The notes under the pieces were generated by a model that ran no database searches, had not been told where the DNA came from, and was given only the letters and a program-made list of their open reading frames with translations. Source: Haladaptatus litoreus (GTDB lineage Archaea > Halobacteriota > Halobacteria > Halobacteriales > Haladaptataceae). Taken from it: 64,000 nucleotides of DNA. The stretch covers positions 62,001 through 126,000 of the forward strand of contig NZ_FTNO01000008.1 of assembly GCF_900156425.1 (NCBI RefSeq), in the 5' to 3' direction. Below, piece by piece: positions 43,304 through 53,603 of the stretch (within the stretch, counting starts at the first letter, position 1; each line of letters opens with the position of its first letter). The position numbers and the translations under genes were made by a program.

Positions 43304-43726
43304 TCACCGACCAAGGAGCCGTGCCAGCAGGCCGCCAGAGTTGTTGTCAGCGGATTCTGATGGTCGCAATGCAGTTTCCTCTCGTGCCTTGTTCGCGTAC
43401 TTCTGTGCTTCTTGCGCTTCAGAGAGACGTGCATTCAGGGTTTGTTTGTCAGCTTGGAGTTCTGCGATTCGTTCGTCTTTCTCATCGAGAAGATCCTGTG
43501 TTCGATTGAGTTCGCCTTTCAAACGTTCTGATTTCTTGAGAAACTCTTCTCGTTCCTTTCGTAATTCCCCGTCCCCATTCTGATTGTCTTCATTTTCACT
43601 TCGTATTGCTTCGTAATGGTTCAGCTTTTCTCGCAGAAGGCTACTAACCGAGATATCCCGCTTTTCGGCTTCTTGGCGGTATTGTTCGGCCGTATCGTTG
43701 TGTATACGTACCGAGAGGGGTTCCAT
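43304..43726 (-). CDS. Ribbon-helix-helix-like protein with coiled coil
   Basis: 140 residues. The N-terminus EPLSVRIHNDTAEQYRQEAE, then KRDISVSSLLREKLNHYEAI fits an RHH DNA-binding strand plus helices. A coiled coil follows (about 58-112: REEFLKKSERLKGELNRTQD and onward) and the tail ends GGLLARLLGR. RHH coiled-coil proteins often repress their own gene or bind centromeres. The palindrome TTGTATACAA directly upstream is a likely operator. It faces the structured element at 43002. Confidence 0.7.
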   Translation of the reverse strand: MEPLSVRIHNDTAEQYRQEAEKRDISVSSLLREKLNHYEAIRSENEDNQNGDGELRKEREEFLKKSERLKGELNRTQDLLDEKDERIAELQADKQTLNARLSEAQEAQKYANKAREETALRPSESADNNSGGLLARLLGR

Positions 43727-43730
43727 ACAG

Positions 43731-43740
43731 TTGTATACAA
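43731..43740. promoter_or_regulatory. Palindrome TTGTATACAA before the RHH gene
   Basis: Perfect 10-bp palindrome 5 bp upstream of the ATG at 43726, with a related TGTATACG at 43701 inside the gene start. It fits an RHH operator. Confidence 0.5.
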
Positions 43741-44110
43741 ACCGTTACGCTTCGTATTTTCTAATGTCAAGTGATACTTTATGCTCTGTCTCTATCTATA
43801 GTCATTCATGTATTAGCTTTCTCCAACCTGACGGCGGATTTTCGATGTAGCGACATGAAGTTTATAGCTGTATGAACGGCTACTATCGTACGATAGAGGG
43901 CTTGTAGCCTTGATTTACACTGGAAGTGGTGGTGTGTGTTTTACTTCCCAATAAATCCATAAGCGGAAGTGGAATCGGCCGGGTCGCCGCCCTCGGCGAA
44001 GCAGATTTCGTCGACCGTACAATTAGGAGGCTTGCGGCCCAATTCCAGTTTCCGAAAAGAATGATTTACATCGACTTCCATCTTCGCCATCCATCACTTC
44101 TCTTTGACTA
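43741..44110. other. Intergenic gap
   Basis: No gene supported; AT-rich near 43780-43880. Junction between the plasmid module and the metal island. Confidence 0.4.
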
Positions 44111-45031
44111 CTATCCGTGATTCTGCTCTCTGTTGCTGTTCGTTGACGTCGTCGACAGATACGTCTCAACCCGCATCAGATTACTTTTATCGAGGCCGAA
44201 CGCCTTGATATCGTTGTGATCTGTAGTGTTTGTCATCTCTAGTGCCCGCGCCTGATCGATACCAAACGGAATCGTCTGCAGCGGTTCGGCAGCAGACAGA
44301 GCAAGCTCTACTAACTGCATCGGCACTGGGATAATGCGGACTGATTCCCCTGCAGCATGATAGAGCATGCGTGTGACCTCCCCAAACGTAAGTACTTCGG
44401 GGCCTCCGAGATCGTACACCTGCCTCACGTGACGGTCTTGCTCGATTGCATCTGCGACGATTTGCGCCACATCCTCTACCCATATCGGCTGAAAACTCGG
44501 TTGATCCCCACCATCCGGGAGAAACGTGACGTACGGCGTCGTGTATTGTTTGATGAAAGCGAACGTTTCACTCCCTTTCCCGAAAATGAACGAGGGGCGG
44601 AGAATTACCCAGTCCAGATCTGAATACTGAGCTACCAAATCGCCAAGACCCTGCGTTCGCCAGTAAGCGATCGGACTGTACGGATTTGCACCGAGTGAAC
44701 TCATCTCGATATATCGTGATACATCGTGTTTCTGAGCGGCGTGTACTGCATTCATCACGCCGCCGATGCAGACGGTGTCGTGGAACGTTCCTGGTCGTGG
44801 TTGATGAAGCGGTGGGAGTGCTGTGAGGTTTACTGCGGCGTCTTTTCCTTCGAATGCCGCATCGATAGAGTCGTAGTCCGTGATATCGCCCGATACTAGT
44901 TCGACAGTATCCGGAAGAACCTCGGCGTCCGGCGACCGAGAGAGCGACGTGACTGTGTGACCTCGGTTGACGAGTTCGGCACAGACGTTTCGACCGACAA
45001 ACCCGTCTCCCCCCGCGATGAGAACGTTCAT
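44111..45031 (-). CDS. NAD(P)-binding epimerase-like protein (NDUFA9 family)
   Basis: 306 residues. N-terminal Rossmann motif MNVLIAGGDGFVGRNVCAEL, with D-rich loop LVSGDITDYDSIDAAFEGKD and active-site region SRYIEMSSLGANPYSPIAYW. The Tyr-x3-Lys dyad of true epimerases is replaced by YWRTQG, as in NDUFA9-like atypical SDRs. It probably binds NAD(P)H in the cytoplasm; the substrate, or a quinone/complex I link, is unproven. It is followed upstream by the SPW/VKOR gene on the same strand. Confidence 0.85.
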   Translation of the reverse strand: MNVLIAGGDGFVGRNVCAELVNRGHTVTSLSRSPDAEVLPDTVELVSGDITDYDSIDAAFEGKDAAVNLTALPPLHQPRPGTFHDTVCIGGVMNAVHAAQKHDVSRYIEMSSLGANPYSPIAYWRTQGLGDLVAQYSDLDWVILRPSFIFGKGSETFAFIKQYTTPYVTFLPDGGDQPSFQPIWVEDVAQIVADAIEQDRHVRQVYDLGGPEVLTFGEVTRMLYHAAGESVRIIPVPMQLVELALSAAEPLQTIPFGIDQARALEMTNTTDHNDIKAFGLDKSNLMRVETYLSTTSTNSNREQNHG

Positions 45032-45118
45032 ACGCAGACTGGCACTGTTTTCGACTGTAAATATTCGTCTCGGTTTTCATTTTCATAGCGAATAAATGAA
45101 TCCTCGCTTAAATCTGCA

Positions 45119-46465
45119 CTATCTTATATACCGATTCCAGCTGCCGTACTGGTCACGAATACTGCCGCGAGGAACGCTCAAAACAACGATGAGGATACCG
45201 ACAGTAACACTACTCCACACCGAGACTATTGAAGATCCTAAGAGAATCCATGGGGCTACGATGACCCATATTCCGAGAGGAACGTTCAGGAATCGGATGG
45301 TACGAACCGGTTCTCCCATCGCAATGACGGAAAACGTGACGACGAGCGCGCCAACGAGATGGCTACTGTCTGCGGCGGCACCAACCGTTCCGAAGAGGGC
45401 AGGCGACGACATTAACCAGAGACCTAACCCTGTTGTACCGAGAAGAGGCCAAGACACGGACATTCCCCAGAACATCGACCACCACGAGTCTGCATCCGAG
45501 CGTGTCTTTCCATCCACACCAGCATCCGAAGTTGCGAAGGTATCACCCATCCAAAAAACATGCCACAGTGAGACGTCCCCTCGCGTCTGTTGGTAGAGGA
45601 ACTGGCCCATCGCGGCGACCTCATCAACCGTCAGTGCAATCATGAACAGCATCGCGAGCGCGGATAGCAAACAGAGCGTACACCACGTCCCGACGGCTAA
45701 CGGCTGGAGGATTATGAGAACGATGCTAACGAAGCCGAGGGGGATAACCACGATACCAAATAGCGTCACCATCCACGGCATCGTTCGCCACCGGCGCTTA
45801 TCACCCATGAACCCCATCAGGACTTCGACCGCGTACGCGACGGCACCGAGACCGGCGTCAGAGATCGGGAACATCCTCGAGACATCGGACGTGAGCACGT
45901 TCTCCGTTCCACGGCCGAAAAACGGGTCGAAGACGAAGTCGGTATAGCCGAGCTGGAACGTGGCCATGTGGGTCGAGAAAAAGAAGCCGATAAGTCCAGC
46001 AATAATAATCGGTGCTCGTTGTGCCGCTGTCGATGGGTTGTATGTCCAGCCTCTCGGGATATCCGGCCCCGACATCTCCATTCGCATGACGACGAGCACA
46101 GCGAAGGTGATGACGAAAACACCGACGAGCGTGTCATTCAGGTAGACGTCGCTCGTCGGAGCCCAGAAGAACAACGGGGCAAGCAGCAACCAGACACCGA
46201 CGAATCCGTTCACGTAATTCGCGACGCCACTACCGAGTAAAATCACAGCACCACTGAATACAATGAGGAGCACTCCGCTGACCGTGTCGCTGATGGTCAT
46301 CGCGAGACTCTCGTACCCGAAGGTGAACGGACTGGCTATAAGCCAGAGTCCGAGGATAATGATGGGATACTGCGGCCAGATCTCCATCGTGGGATGCTCG
46401 AGCATCATCGCTCCCGGTGCTCGCGACTCCTTATGTTGGTGATCAGCCGTTCTATCAGATACCAT
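45119..46465 (-). CDS. SPW-repeat and VKOR-domain membrane protein
   Basis: 448 residues from ATG 46465 (MVSDRTADHQHKESRAPGAM). The first SPW-type block has IWPQYPIIILGLWLIASPFT, GVWLLLAPLFFWAPTSDVYL. The middle (about 165-300) resembles vitamin K epoxide reductase, with GTWCTLCLLSALAMLFMIAL carrying the CxxC pair. A second SPW block ends the chain (GLWLMSSPALFG and GIWVIVAPWILLG). VKOR domains exchange disulfides with quinones in the membrane. About 11 helices. Only one Cys pair is clear. Confidence 0.75.
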   Translation of the reverse strand: MVSDRTADHQHKESRAPGAMMLEHPTMEIWPQYPIIILGLWLIASPFTFGYESLAMTISDTVSGVLLIVFSGAVILLGSGVANYVNGFVGVWLLLAPLFFWAPTSDVYLNDTLVGVFVITFAVLVVMRMEMSGPDIPRGWTYNPSTAAQRAPIIIAGLIGFFFSTHMATFQLGYTDFVFDPFFGRGTENVLTSDVSRMFPISDAGLGAVAYAVEVLMGFMGDKRRWRTMPWMVTLFGIVVIPLGFVSIVLIILQPLAVGTWCTLCLLSALAMLFMIALTVDEVAAMGQFLYQQTRGDVSLWHVFWMGDTFATSDAGVDGKTRSDADSWWSMFWGMSVSWPLLGTTGLGLWLMSSPALFGTVGAAADSSHLVGALVVTFSVIAMGEPVRTIRFLNVPLGIWVIVAPWILLGSSIVSVWSSVTVGILIVVLSVPRGSIRDQYGSWNRYIR

Positions 46466-46654
46466 GTCCTGGTTCCCACTCACCGTTTCCCACCCGATGG
46501 TTCTCTTCGGTGGCATCGGCCAAAGAATCACTGGCAACACCTGTGGTGGAAGATTTCTGGCTGCGCTTCTCGGAAATACCGAGTCTGTTGAGTAACCAAC
46601 GAAAAAATCGATCACATATCGATGAGTTTGGTAGTACAGATTATCCGGTGTATC

Positions 46655-46852
46655 TCAGGCGTGCGCGGTATATCCTGCATTCTCGACGGCTTGAACGAGA
46701 ACCGCGACATCGGCATCACCTTCGATACTCGCTTGTTCTGCTTCGTGGTTTGCAGTAGCATCAGTGATGCCGTCGATACTACGGAGAGCGTCTTCGACAG
46801 TCTGTTCGCAGTGTCCACACGACATTCCTTCGACAGTGATGGTCGTCGTCAT
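46655..46852 (-). CDS. Heavy-metal-associated (HMA) copper chaperone
   Basis: 65 residues from ATG 46852. Single HMA fold with MTTTITVEGMSCGHCEQTVE: the GMSCGHC metal loop at residues 9-15, then DALRSIDGITDATANHEAEQ and ENAGYTAHA. It probably carries Cu(I) to the P-type ATPase at 47689. It is divergent from the Lrp-TRASH gene with a 131-bp spacer. The longer frame to 46948 is unsupported. Confidence 0.85.
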   Translation of the reverse strand: MTTTITVEGMSCGHCEQTVEDALRSIDGITDATANHEAEQASIEGDADVAVLVQAVENAGYTAHA

Positions 46853-46983
46853 ACATCTCAGTGTATGGGTGGCTATCTTTTGTGGACTTCTCTTTAGATT
46901 GGTCGGTAGAAGCAGTCTAGGGACATTGGAAACGAAAGTCAAAAACACGCACAGCTTTTGGCTCTCGGTGACGTAGTGCTGCT

Positions 46984-47583
46984 ATGCGCGATCTGGACGA
47001 AACCGACCTCGAAATCCTGAAGCTACTGATGTCGAACGCTCGTCGGCCCTACAGCGATGTGGCGGACGCTGTCGATTTGTCTCCGCCTGCCGTCTCGGAT
47101 CGGGTCGCTCGACTACAGGAGCGGGGAATCATCCGTGGATTTACGCTCGATATCGACTCCTCACAACTTCGCAAAGGAACTCCTATTCTGGTAACTCTTG
47201 ACGTCGCGGCTGACAGTCGAGACATTCCGTCAGTCAAGGAGACACTCCTCGATACCGGTGAAGTCGAATACGTGTTTACTACTGCAGAAGCTGACCTCAT
47301 TGCATACGTGCGGGTACCCGACATTGATGTCGCTGCGTGGCTTGACACGATCTTCGACGAGGGAACGATCGACGACTTCGAAGTGACACTGTTATCGGGT
47401 GCGGATTGGTCTCCTGACCTTGGTGGGATGGAGTTCGCGTTGACCTGCGCGGAGTGTGGAAACACGGTCGATCGCGAAGGAACATCGACTCGTATCGACG
47501 GTGACCTCTATCAGTTCTGTTGTCCGTCGTGTGAAGCCCGTTTCGAGGAGAAATATGAACAACTCCAACAAGGAGTGGACTGA
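46984..47583 (+). CDS. Lrp/AsnC-type regulator with C-terminal TRASH domain
   Basis: 199 residues. N-terminal HTH: TDLEILKLLMSNARRPYSDV, then DLSPPAVSDRVARLQERGII. The RAM-like middle (about 65-135) has DVAADSRDIPSVKETLLDTG. The C-terminal TRASH domain (about 150-195) carries CAECGNTVDREGTSTRIDGD and FCCPSCEARFEEKYEQ, four Cys for metal. This is the architecture of archaeal copper-responsive regulators. It likely controls the adjacent HMA and ATPase genes. Spaced 105 bp from the ATPase. Confidence 0.85.
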   Translation: MRDLDETDLEILKLLMSNARRPYSDVADAVDLSPPAVSDRVARLQERGIIRGFTLDIDSSQLRKGTPILVTLDVAADSRDIPSVKETLLDTGEVEYVFTTAEADLIAYVRVPDIDVAAWLDTIFDEGTIDDFEVTLLSGADWSPDLGGMEFALTCAECGNTVDREGTSTRIDGDLYQFCCPSCEARFEEKYEQLQQGVD

Positions 47584-47688
47584 GCAACGGTCAACGCGTC
47601 GGCGCTTTTGAATCGAAGCTTTTCGAGCTCCGTTTCCGAATAGATGAAAGGACAAATCGATTGAATGGTCAACCCTTATAATATTGTA

Positions 47689-50283
47689 ATGAGCCAGCAT
47701 CGAGTCCACATCGATATTCAGGGAATGAGCTGTGCGAACTGTTCCCGAACCATCGCCGATTCCGTCGAGTCCCTTGATGGGGTGTCGGAAGCAAACATCA
47801 ATTTTGCGACCGACGAAGGAACCATCGAGTACGACTCGGACGAGGTTTCGTCAAAGCAGATCTACGAAGCCATCGAGACCGCCGGCTATACTCCTGTCAC
47901 GGAGACGAAGACGATCGGCATTACGGATATGTCGTGTGCGAACTGCTCGGAGACGGTACAGAACGCGCTTGAGCGGACACAAGGCGTCATCGAAGCAGAC
48001 GTCAATTTTGCGACTGACGAGGCTCAGGTCAGATACAACCCTGCTGAAGCGACGCTCACGAACCTTTACGATGCTATCGAAGATGCCGGCTACGCACCCG
48101 TTCGCGTGGACGGCGAGTCTGGTGAATCTGCCACAGATCGCCGCGATGCCGCCCGAAAAGCCGAAATCCGCAAACAATTACGGCTCACTCTGTTCGGTGC
48201 AGTACTCTCTGCACCGCTCATTTTCTTCCTTGCTGAGAAATTCATTCTTGGCGGAGGTATTCTTCCGGAGACGGTATTCGGAATCGAGTTTGGCTGGGTC
48301 GAGTTCCTGCTCGCGACGCCGATTCAAGTCGTTCTTGGGTGGGAGTTCTACAAGAACTCCTACAAGGCGCTTGTGAAGAACAAGAGCGCCAACATGGACG
48401 TGCTCATCGCGTTAGGCTCGTCTACGGCGTACCTCTACAGCGTCGTCGTACTGCTCGGACTAATCGCCGGAAGTCTCTACTTCGACACGGCCGCGCTCAT
48501 CCTCGTGTTCATCACGCTCGGCAACTATCTCGAAGCACGCTCGAAGGGCCAAGCGAGTGACGCTCTACGCAAGTTGTTGGAGATGGAAGCCGATACTGCA
48601 ACCGTCGTTGATGAAGACGGTACCGAGAGTGAGGTGCCCATCGAAGACGTGACCGTAGGTGACCGGATGAAGATCCGTCCCGGTGAGAAAATTCCCACTG
48701 ATGGTGTCGTCGTGGATGGGCAGAGTGCAGTTGACGAATCCATGGTTACTGGCGAATCGGTACCCGTAGAGAAGGAGGAGGGGGACGAGGTCGTCGGATC
48801 GACCATCAACGAAAATGGTGTCCTCGTCGTCGAAGCGACGAAGGTCGGGGAGGACACTGCACTCCAGCAGATCGTTCAGACAGTCAAAGAAGCACAGTCC
48901 CGCCAACCCGATATTCAGAATCTCGCCGACCGAATCTCCGCGTACTTCGTTCCCGTCGTCATCGTGAACGCCCTGTTTTGGGGGGCGATTTGGTATCTTT
49001 TCCCCGGAACACTGGCTGGCTTCGTGGACGCACTCCCGCTGTGGGGATTAGTCGGTGGTGGCCCGACCGCTCTCTCCACGTTCGAATTCGCGGTTATCGT
49101 CTTTGCGAGCGCGGTACTCATCGCGTGCCCATGTGCACTCGGGTTAGCTACGCCAGCAGCAACGATGGTCGGCACCACACTGGGTGCACAGAACGGCGTC
49201 CTCTTCAAAGGCGGCGACGTTCTGGAACGGGCGAAGGACGTGGATACCGTCGTTTTCGACAAAACGGGTACCCTGACGAAAGGTGAAATGGAACTCACGG
49301 ACGTTGTTGTATTCAATGCCGATGGACAGCCGCGGACGGATGGCGGAGACACAATTGCCAACGGTGGCCAACTGACTTCCCGCGAACATCTCACCGAGGC
49401 CGACGTGCTGCGTTTTGCTGCCAGTGCGGAGAGCGGAAGCGAACATCCACTCGCACAGGCCATCGTCGAGGGAGCCGAAGAACGTGATATCGAGGTCATG
49501 GAACCTGACTCGTTCGAGAACGTTCCGGGGCACGGTATCCAGGCAACGCTCGGTGGAAGCAAGATTCTTGTCGGCAACCGCAAACTCCTGCACGATAATG
49601 ACGTCGCTCCGGACCCGGCCGAAGACACGATGCAGCGTCTCGAAAACGAAGGGAAAACGGCGATGCTCGTCGCGTACGAGGGCGAACTCATTGGGGTGGT
49701 CGCTGATGCCGATACGGTCAAAGAGAGCGCAAGAGATGCGGTAAGTGCGCTTCAGCGGCGTGGCATCGACGTGATGATGATTACCGGTGACAACGAGCGT
49801 ACTGCCCGTGCTGTTGCCAAGCAAGTGGGTATTGACTCCCAGAACGTCCGTGCTGGAGTCCTTCCCGAAGACAAATCCGATGCAGTTGAGACAATTCAGG
49901 ACGAGGGACGAAAGGCGATGATGGTCGGTGACGGCGTCAACGATGCACCGGCACTCGCCGTCGCCTATGTCGGAACCGCTATCGGGTCGGGAACGGATGT
50001 CGCCATCGAGGCAGCGGACGTGACGCTCATGCGGAACGATCCGCTCGATGTGGTGAAGGCGATCCGTATCTCGGACGCCACATTAGCGAAGATCAAACAG
50101 AACCTTGTGTGGGCGCTGGGCTACAACACAGCGATGATCCCACTGGCGTCGCTCGGCCTGCTTCAGCCGGTGCTGGCTGCGGGTGCAATGGCGTTCTCCA
50201 GCGTGTCGGTGCTCACGAACAGCTTGCTGTTTCGCCAATACACTCCTGATCACGATTACAAACTCTTCGGTAGACTGCGCTAA
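47689..50283 (+). CDS. copA: Copper-type P1B ATPase with two HMA domains
   Basis: 864 residues from ATG 47689. HMA domains at about 1-65 ([10 protein letters not shown]) and 75-140 ([10 protein letters not shown]). CPC transport motif at residue 480 within [20 protein letters not shown], phosphorylation site [10 protein letters not shown] at 524, hinge [10 protein letters not shown] at 747. It exports Cu(I) from the cytoplasm using ATP. The regulator 46984 and chaperones 46655 and 53383 are close. The upstream ATG at 47665 adds eight residues of weak character. Confidence 0.9.
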   Translation: MSQHRVHIDIQGMSCANCSRTIADSVESLDGVSEANINFATDEGTIEYDSDEVSSKQIYEAIETAGYTPVTETKTIGITDMSCANCSETVQNALERTQGVIEADVNFATDEAQVRYNPAEATLTNLYDAIEDAGYAPVRVDGESGESATDRRDAARKAEIRKQLRLTLFGAVLSAPLIFFLAEKFILGGGILPETVFGIEFGWVEFLLATPIQVVLGWEFYKNSYKALVKNKSANMDVLIALGSSTAYLYSVVVLLGLIAGSLYFDTAALILVFITLGNYLEARSKGQASDALRKLLEMEADTATVVDEDGTESEVPIEDVTVGDRMKIRPGEKIPTDGVVVDGQSAVDESMVTGESVPVEKEEGDEVVGSTINENGVLVVEATKVGEDTALQQIVQTVKEAQSRQPDIQNLADRISAYFVPVVIVNALFWGAIWYLFPGTLAGFVDALPLWGLVGGGPTALSTFEFAVIVFASAVLIACPCALGLATPAATMVGTTLGAQNGVLFKGGDVLERAKDVDTVVFDKTGTLTKGEMELTDVVVFNADGQPRTDGGDTIANGGQLTSREHLTEADVLRFAASAESGSEHPLAQAIVEGAEERDIEVMEPDSFENVPGHGIQATLGGSKILVGNRKLLHDNDVAPDPAEDTMQRLENEGKTAMLVAYEGELIGVVADADTVKESARDAVSALQRRGIDVMMITGDNERTARAVAKQVGIDSQNVRAGVLPEDKSDAVETIQDEGRKAMMVGDGVNDAPALAVAYVGTAIGSGTDVAIEAADVTLMRNDPLDVVKAIRISDATLAKIKQNLVWALGYNTAMIPLASLGLLQPVLAAGAMAFSSVSVLTNSLLFRQYTPDHDYKLFGRLR

Positions 50284-50414
50284 CTATCCGTTTCACGCTT
50301 CACTAGTGGTAACTCAATTACTCCGAACGTGACTGCAGCTAACGTATGCAGAACTACGGTTCACAGTCATCCGCCTGTTCCTCCAGATTCGTACCGAAGT
50401 GCGTGAGGGAGCTT

Positions 50415-51197
50415 TCAATCTTCAATTCGGATATCAAAATGGGTCGTGATCAGATTTCCATCCGGTTTGATCTGAAGGTACAGCCGATATCGACCTGGTG
50501 TCGGGAATGTTGTACCGAACTCGACGCGACCCGGTTGTGTGTTTGTATTCTTCGGATGAATATGGAGATACGCGAGATCACCCTCCCGGAGTGCGACGAG
50601 ATGACCGCGTGCTCCGAGATAGTCCTGTAAGTCCGAAACACGCTCGTCGTCACGATGGATCTCGAATGATAGTTGCGTCTCTTCATTTGCATCAATATCG
50701 TCGGTGCGTCGTTCAACCGTATATTCGTCCGTCATCGCGTGTCGCGCTATCTCTGGGTTCGACTCGAACGTGGCAGAACCGTGTACGAAGAGATCAAATC
50801 CGAGTGTCATTGACCGACCTGCAATCGAGATGTCCACGAATGCGCGATACACCCCCGGTTCGGGGAGTGTGAAGTCTTCGACGCGGCACGTGCCGTTTGA
50901 GCCGATATCGGGGTGTAAGTGCTGGAAGTGAGCCAAATCCCGGCGCACTACGATCAAGTGAAGGAGCTCTCCGTGTGAATCTTCGAATTCAGTTACTGTA
51001 TTTCCCTCATGAGTCTCGACTTGAAACGACCAATCGGTCGGGACGCCGGGTTCAAACCGAGTTTCCGACGGCACCAGTCGAAATTCGTCACTGGCAACGG
51101 ATAGTCCATCTACTGTCGTGTGTCCACCCGGACTGGAACCGGATGTTTCGTCTTGAAACTCCGTTTCGTGACTCTCATGATCTGACTGCTCCCCCAT
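50415..51197 (-). CDS. His/Met-motif protein of the metal island
   Basis: 260 residues from ATG 51197 (MGEQSDHESHETEFQDETSG). No signal peptide is visible. Two beta-rich halves each have a His cluster: RRDLAHFQHLHPDIGSNGTC and LREGDLAYLHIHPKNTNTQP, spaced as in copper-binding cupredoxin-like or YpeB-type families. The halves also share a PGVYRAFVDISIAG / PGRYRLYLQIKPDG strand, so an internal duplication is likely. Metal binding is inferred from His spacing and context. Confidence 0.65.
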   Translation of the reverse strand: MGEQSDHESHETEFQDETSGSSPGGHTTVDGLSVASDEFRLVPSETRFEPGVPTDWSFQVETHEGNTVTEFEDSHGELLHLIVVRRDLAHFQHLHPDIGSNGTCRVEDFTLPEPGVYRAFVDISIAGRSMTLGFDLFVHGSATFESNPEIARHAMTDEYTVERRTDDIDANEETQLSFEIHRDDERVSDLQDYLGARGHLVALREGDLAYLHIHPKNTNTQPGRVEFGTTFPTPGRYRLYLQIKPDGNLITTHFDIRIED

Positions 51198-51212
51198 AGC
51201 ATTGGGTACCAT

Positions 51213-51671
51213 TGCTATCCTCTTACTGGTTTCTCCCGATTATTGAAATCTGAATTGTTCGCAGGGTACAAATACGAATCCTTACCTAGTGTTTTGTCAT
51301 CTGCTTGTCCGGCCAACCGATTGATCCGAATGCAGGGTGCATCGGAATTTCCGCAGATTGCGTTCTGTTCGGTGAATTTTGATAGTCGACAACTCTCCAA
51401 AACCTTCTACACGCTAGTTTCATTTCCATCGATTCTCGAATCTCCTGATGAGTTTTAATATCACTTTGGTTGGTACGCTATTCGATGCTCTCATCGACTC
51501 TAGTATCGAAATTGGACTCAAACATAGTCAGATTGTGTGGCGTCCCTTCGTCATGACTTTGGGTATCGGACCAACTGAGGAAATGAGATTAACGAACAAA
51601 CCTATCGACGTCTCCTCACCGGTGGTCTGTTAGTCAAAACGCCATTAGTCGTAACTCCCCTATCGGTATGT
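51213..51671. other. Intergenic gap
   Basis: No gene supported; it contains the promoter region of the permease at 51672. Open frames here have no family character. Confidence 0.45.
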
Positions 51672-52994
51672 ATGGATAGAAAAGAGTACGCAATCCTCGC
51701 GATTATCGCTCTCTCGACGGTCGCAATCGGTGTATTTACGACCACAAAGCCGTTGGGAACGTTCTTCGTCGAGAGTGCGAAGCACGCCGCAACGACGACG
51801 GTTTCCATGGCATGGATCACGTGGTGGGCGCTGGTGATCGGATTTGCTATCGCCGGCGGCGTCGAAGCCTGGACGTCCAGTGAGGAAGTCGCGGATCTTC
51901 TGGAGGGACACGGAATCCGTGAAATCGGCTACGGATCACTGTTCGGGTTCGTTTCGTCGTCGTGCTCATACAGTGCCATCGCAACGGCGAAGAACCTCTT
52001 CAAGAAGGGTGGCTCCGCAGCCGCGACAATCGGTGCGTTCATGTTTGCCTCGACCAACCTCGTCATCGAAATCGGCGCAGTCATCTGGATTCTACTCGGA
52101 TGGCAGTTTCTCTTGGCGGACATCATCGGCGGATTCATCCTCATCGGGATGATGGCGCTCGGTTTCGTCTACGTCGTTCCGGACGACGTCATTGAGCAAG
52201 CTCGTAAGAACGTTCGCGACGAAGGCACACCGACGGTACAAGACCCTGTCTGCGGAATGGAGGTCAATCCTGAAGAGACAGAGTACTCGACTGAATACAA
52301 TGGGGAAACCTACTACTTCTGTTCGCAGTCCTGTAAGGAGAGTTTCGACCCTGAAGAAGCGAATACGACTATCCGAGAGCAAGCAACGTCGTTATCCGGC
52401 TGGAAGGCTCTGGCGGACAAGCAGTGGAAAGAATGGGGAATGCTGTGGGATGAAATCGCCATTGGGTTCATCTTCGCGGGTCTCATCGCCGGCTTTATCC
52501 CCAAACAGGTCTGGACGTCGGTGTTCTCTGGACCTGTGTTCGGCGTCCCGGTGTACATCTTTTGGACGGCTGTAGTTGGTGCCGTTATCGGCATCGTCAC
52601 GTTCGTCTGTTCTGTCGGAAATGTTCCCTTCGGTACCGTCCTCTGGACGAACGGACTACCGTTCGGGAGCGTCCTTAGCTACATTTACGCGGATCTCATC
52701 GTTCCGCCCATCATGGACGCCTATCGAGAGTACTACGGTACGAAATTCGCTGCCATTCTCTCGGGAATGATCTTCCTTACCGCGGTCATCACCGGCTTCA
52801 TCATCCATTTCCTTTTCCTCGGCGTTGGTTTCATCCCAGACCCTTCGACTGCGAAAATCGCGGAGGTGAAAATCGAAATGAATTATAAGATGGTGTTGAA
52901 CGTGCTGGCAACGGGATTCTTCCTGTTCCTCTATTGGCTCCATCGGTCGGACTCAGTGGAGAATCAAAGCGAGCAGTCCCACACTGCCGACTAA
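51672..52994 (+). CDS. SO_0444-type permease with internal YHS domain
   Basis: 440 residues. Two bundles of about four helices: TWWALVIGFAIAGGVEAWTS, SSSCSYSAIATAKNLFKKGG (with CSY motif), then SVGNVPFGTVLWTNGLPFGS. Between them (about 190-235) is a YHS domain, DPVCGMEVNPEETEYSTEYN, YYFCSQSCKESFD, whose Cys can bind metal. The family is linked to Cu/Zn or As efflux. The YHS loop should lie in the cytoplasm and may hand over or sense metal. Confidence 0.8.
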   Translation: MDRKEYAILAIIALSTVAIGVFTTTKPLGTFFVESAKHAATTTVSMAWITWWALVIGFAIAGGVEAWTSSEEVADLLEGHGIREIGYGSLFGFVSSSCSYSAIATAKNLFKKGGSAAATIGAFMFASTNLVIEIGAVIWILLGWQFLLADIIGGFILIGMMALGFVYVVPDDVIEQARKNVRDEGTPTVQDPVCGMEVNPEETEYSTEYNGETYYFCSQSCKESFDPEEANTTIREQATSLSGWKALADKQWKEWGMLWDEIAIGFIFAGLIAGFIPKQVWTSVFSGPVFGVPVYIFWTAVVGAVIGIVTFVCSVGNVPFGTVLWTNGLPFGSVLSYIYADLIVPPIMDAYREYYGTKFAAILSGMIFLTAVITGFIIHFLFLGVGFIPDPSTAKIAEVKIEMNYKMVLNVLATGFFLFLYWLHRSDSVENQSEQSHTAD

Positions 52995-53382
52995 CTTCCG
53001 CAAACTCATTACCCTTCGACGACCATATCAATAGCAAATCAAAGTCCATCAAATACCGGGAGTTGTAATATTTTCTATTTTATTTTCTAAATTCGAAATC
53101 AACAAAACACGTCATTTGAATCGACGTATTTCTCTTCTTTGTACGTCTAACGCCGCTGAATTGACTTGAACGGCTTTTTATCTACCTCGAGACGAACTGA
53201 TTAACCTCGTTATTTCGTTATCAACAATGTCTCAAGTTTTGATACTACCACAAACAATCGGAATACATCTTATTGAATCTCTATTTGCGTCTTCTCCACC
53301 TTAATTACTAAGATATTCAAGTGCTTTCTGAAATTATCTTGTGCGAAAGTGCCTAATAAGATTCCTTCATTGGTATTGGTGA
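52995..53382. other. AT-rich intergenic gap
   Basis: Strongly AT-rich, no gene; likely contains the promoter of the HMA/ABC operon. Confidence 0.5.
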
Positions 53383-53580
53383 ATGACAACAACGCTCATT
53401 GTTGAAGGAATGACCTGCGGAGGTTGTGAACAGAACGTCATCGACGCACTCGAAGCAGTGGACGGCGTTTCGAAGGCGAACGCGGACAGAGAAGCAAACA
53501 CAGCGTCTGTCGAAGGTTCCGCGAAGACGGACGCCCTCGTCGGTGCTGTCGAGGACGCCGGGTACGACGCGAGTGCCTGA
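53383..53580 (+). CDS. HMA metal chaperone
   Basis: 65 residues, MTTTLIVEGMTCGGCEQNVI with the GMTCGGC metal loop, EAVDGVSKANADREANTASV and AVEDAGYDASA. Same fold and length as the 46655 protein. It is 23 bp before the solute-binding protein gene, so it is the likely first gene of the ABC operon. Its metal may be Cu(I), Ni or Zn; not determinable. Confidence 0.85.
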   Translation: MTTTLIVEGMTCGGCEQNVIDALEAVDGVSKANADREANTASVEGSAKTDALVGAVEDAGYDASA

Positions 53581-53603
53581 CTGACCCGATACGGGACGAA
53601 ACA

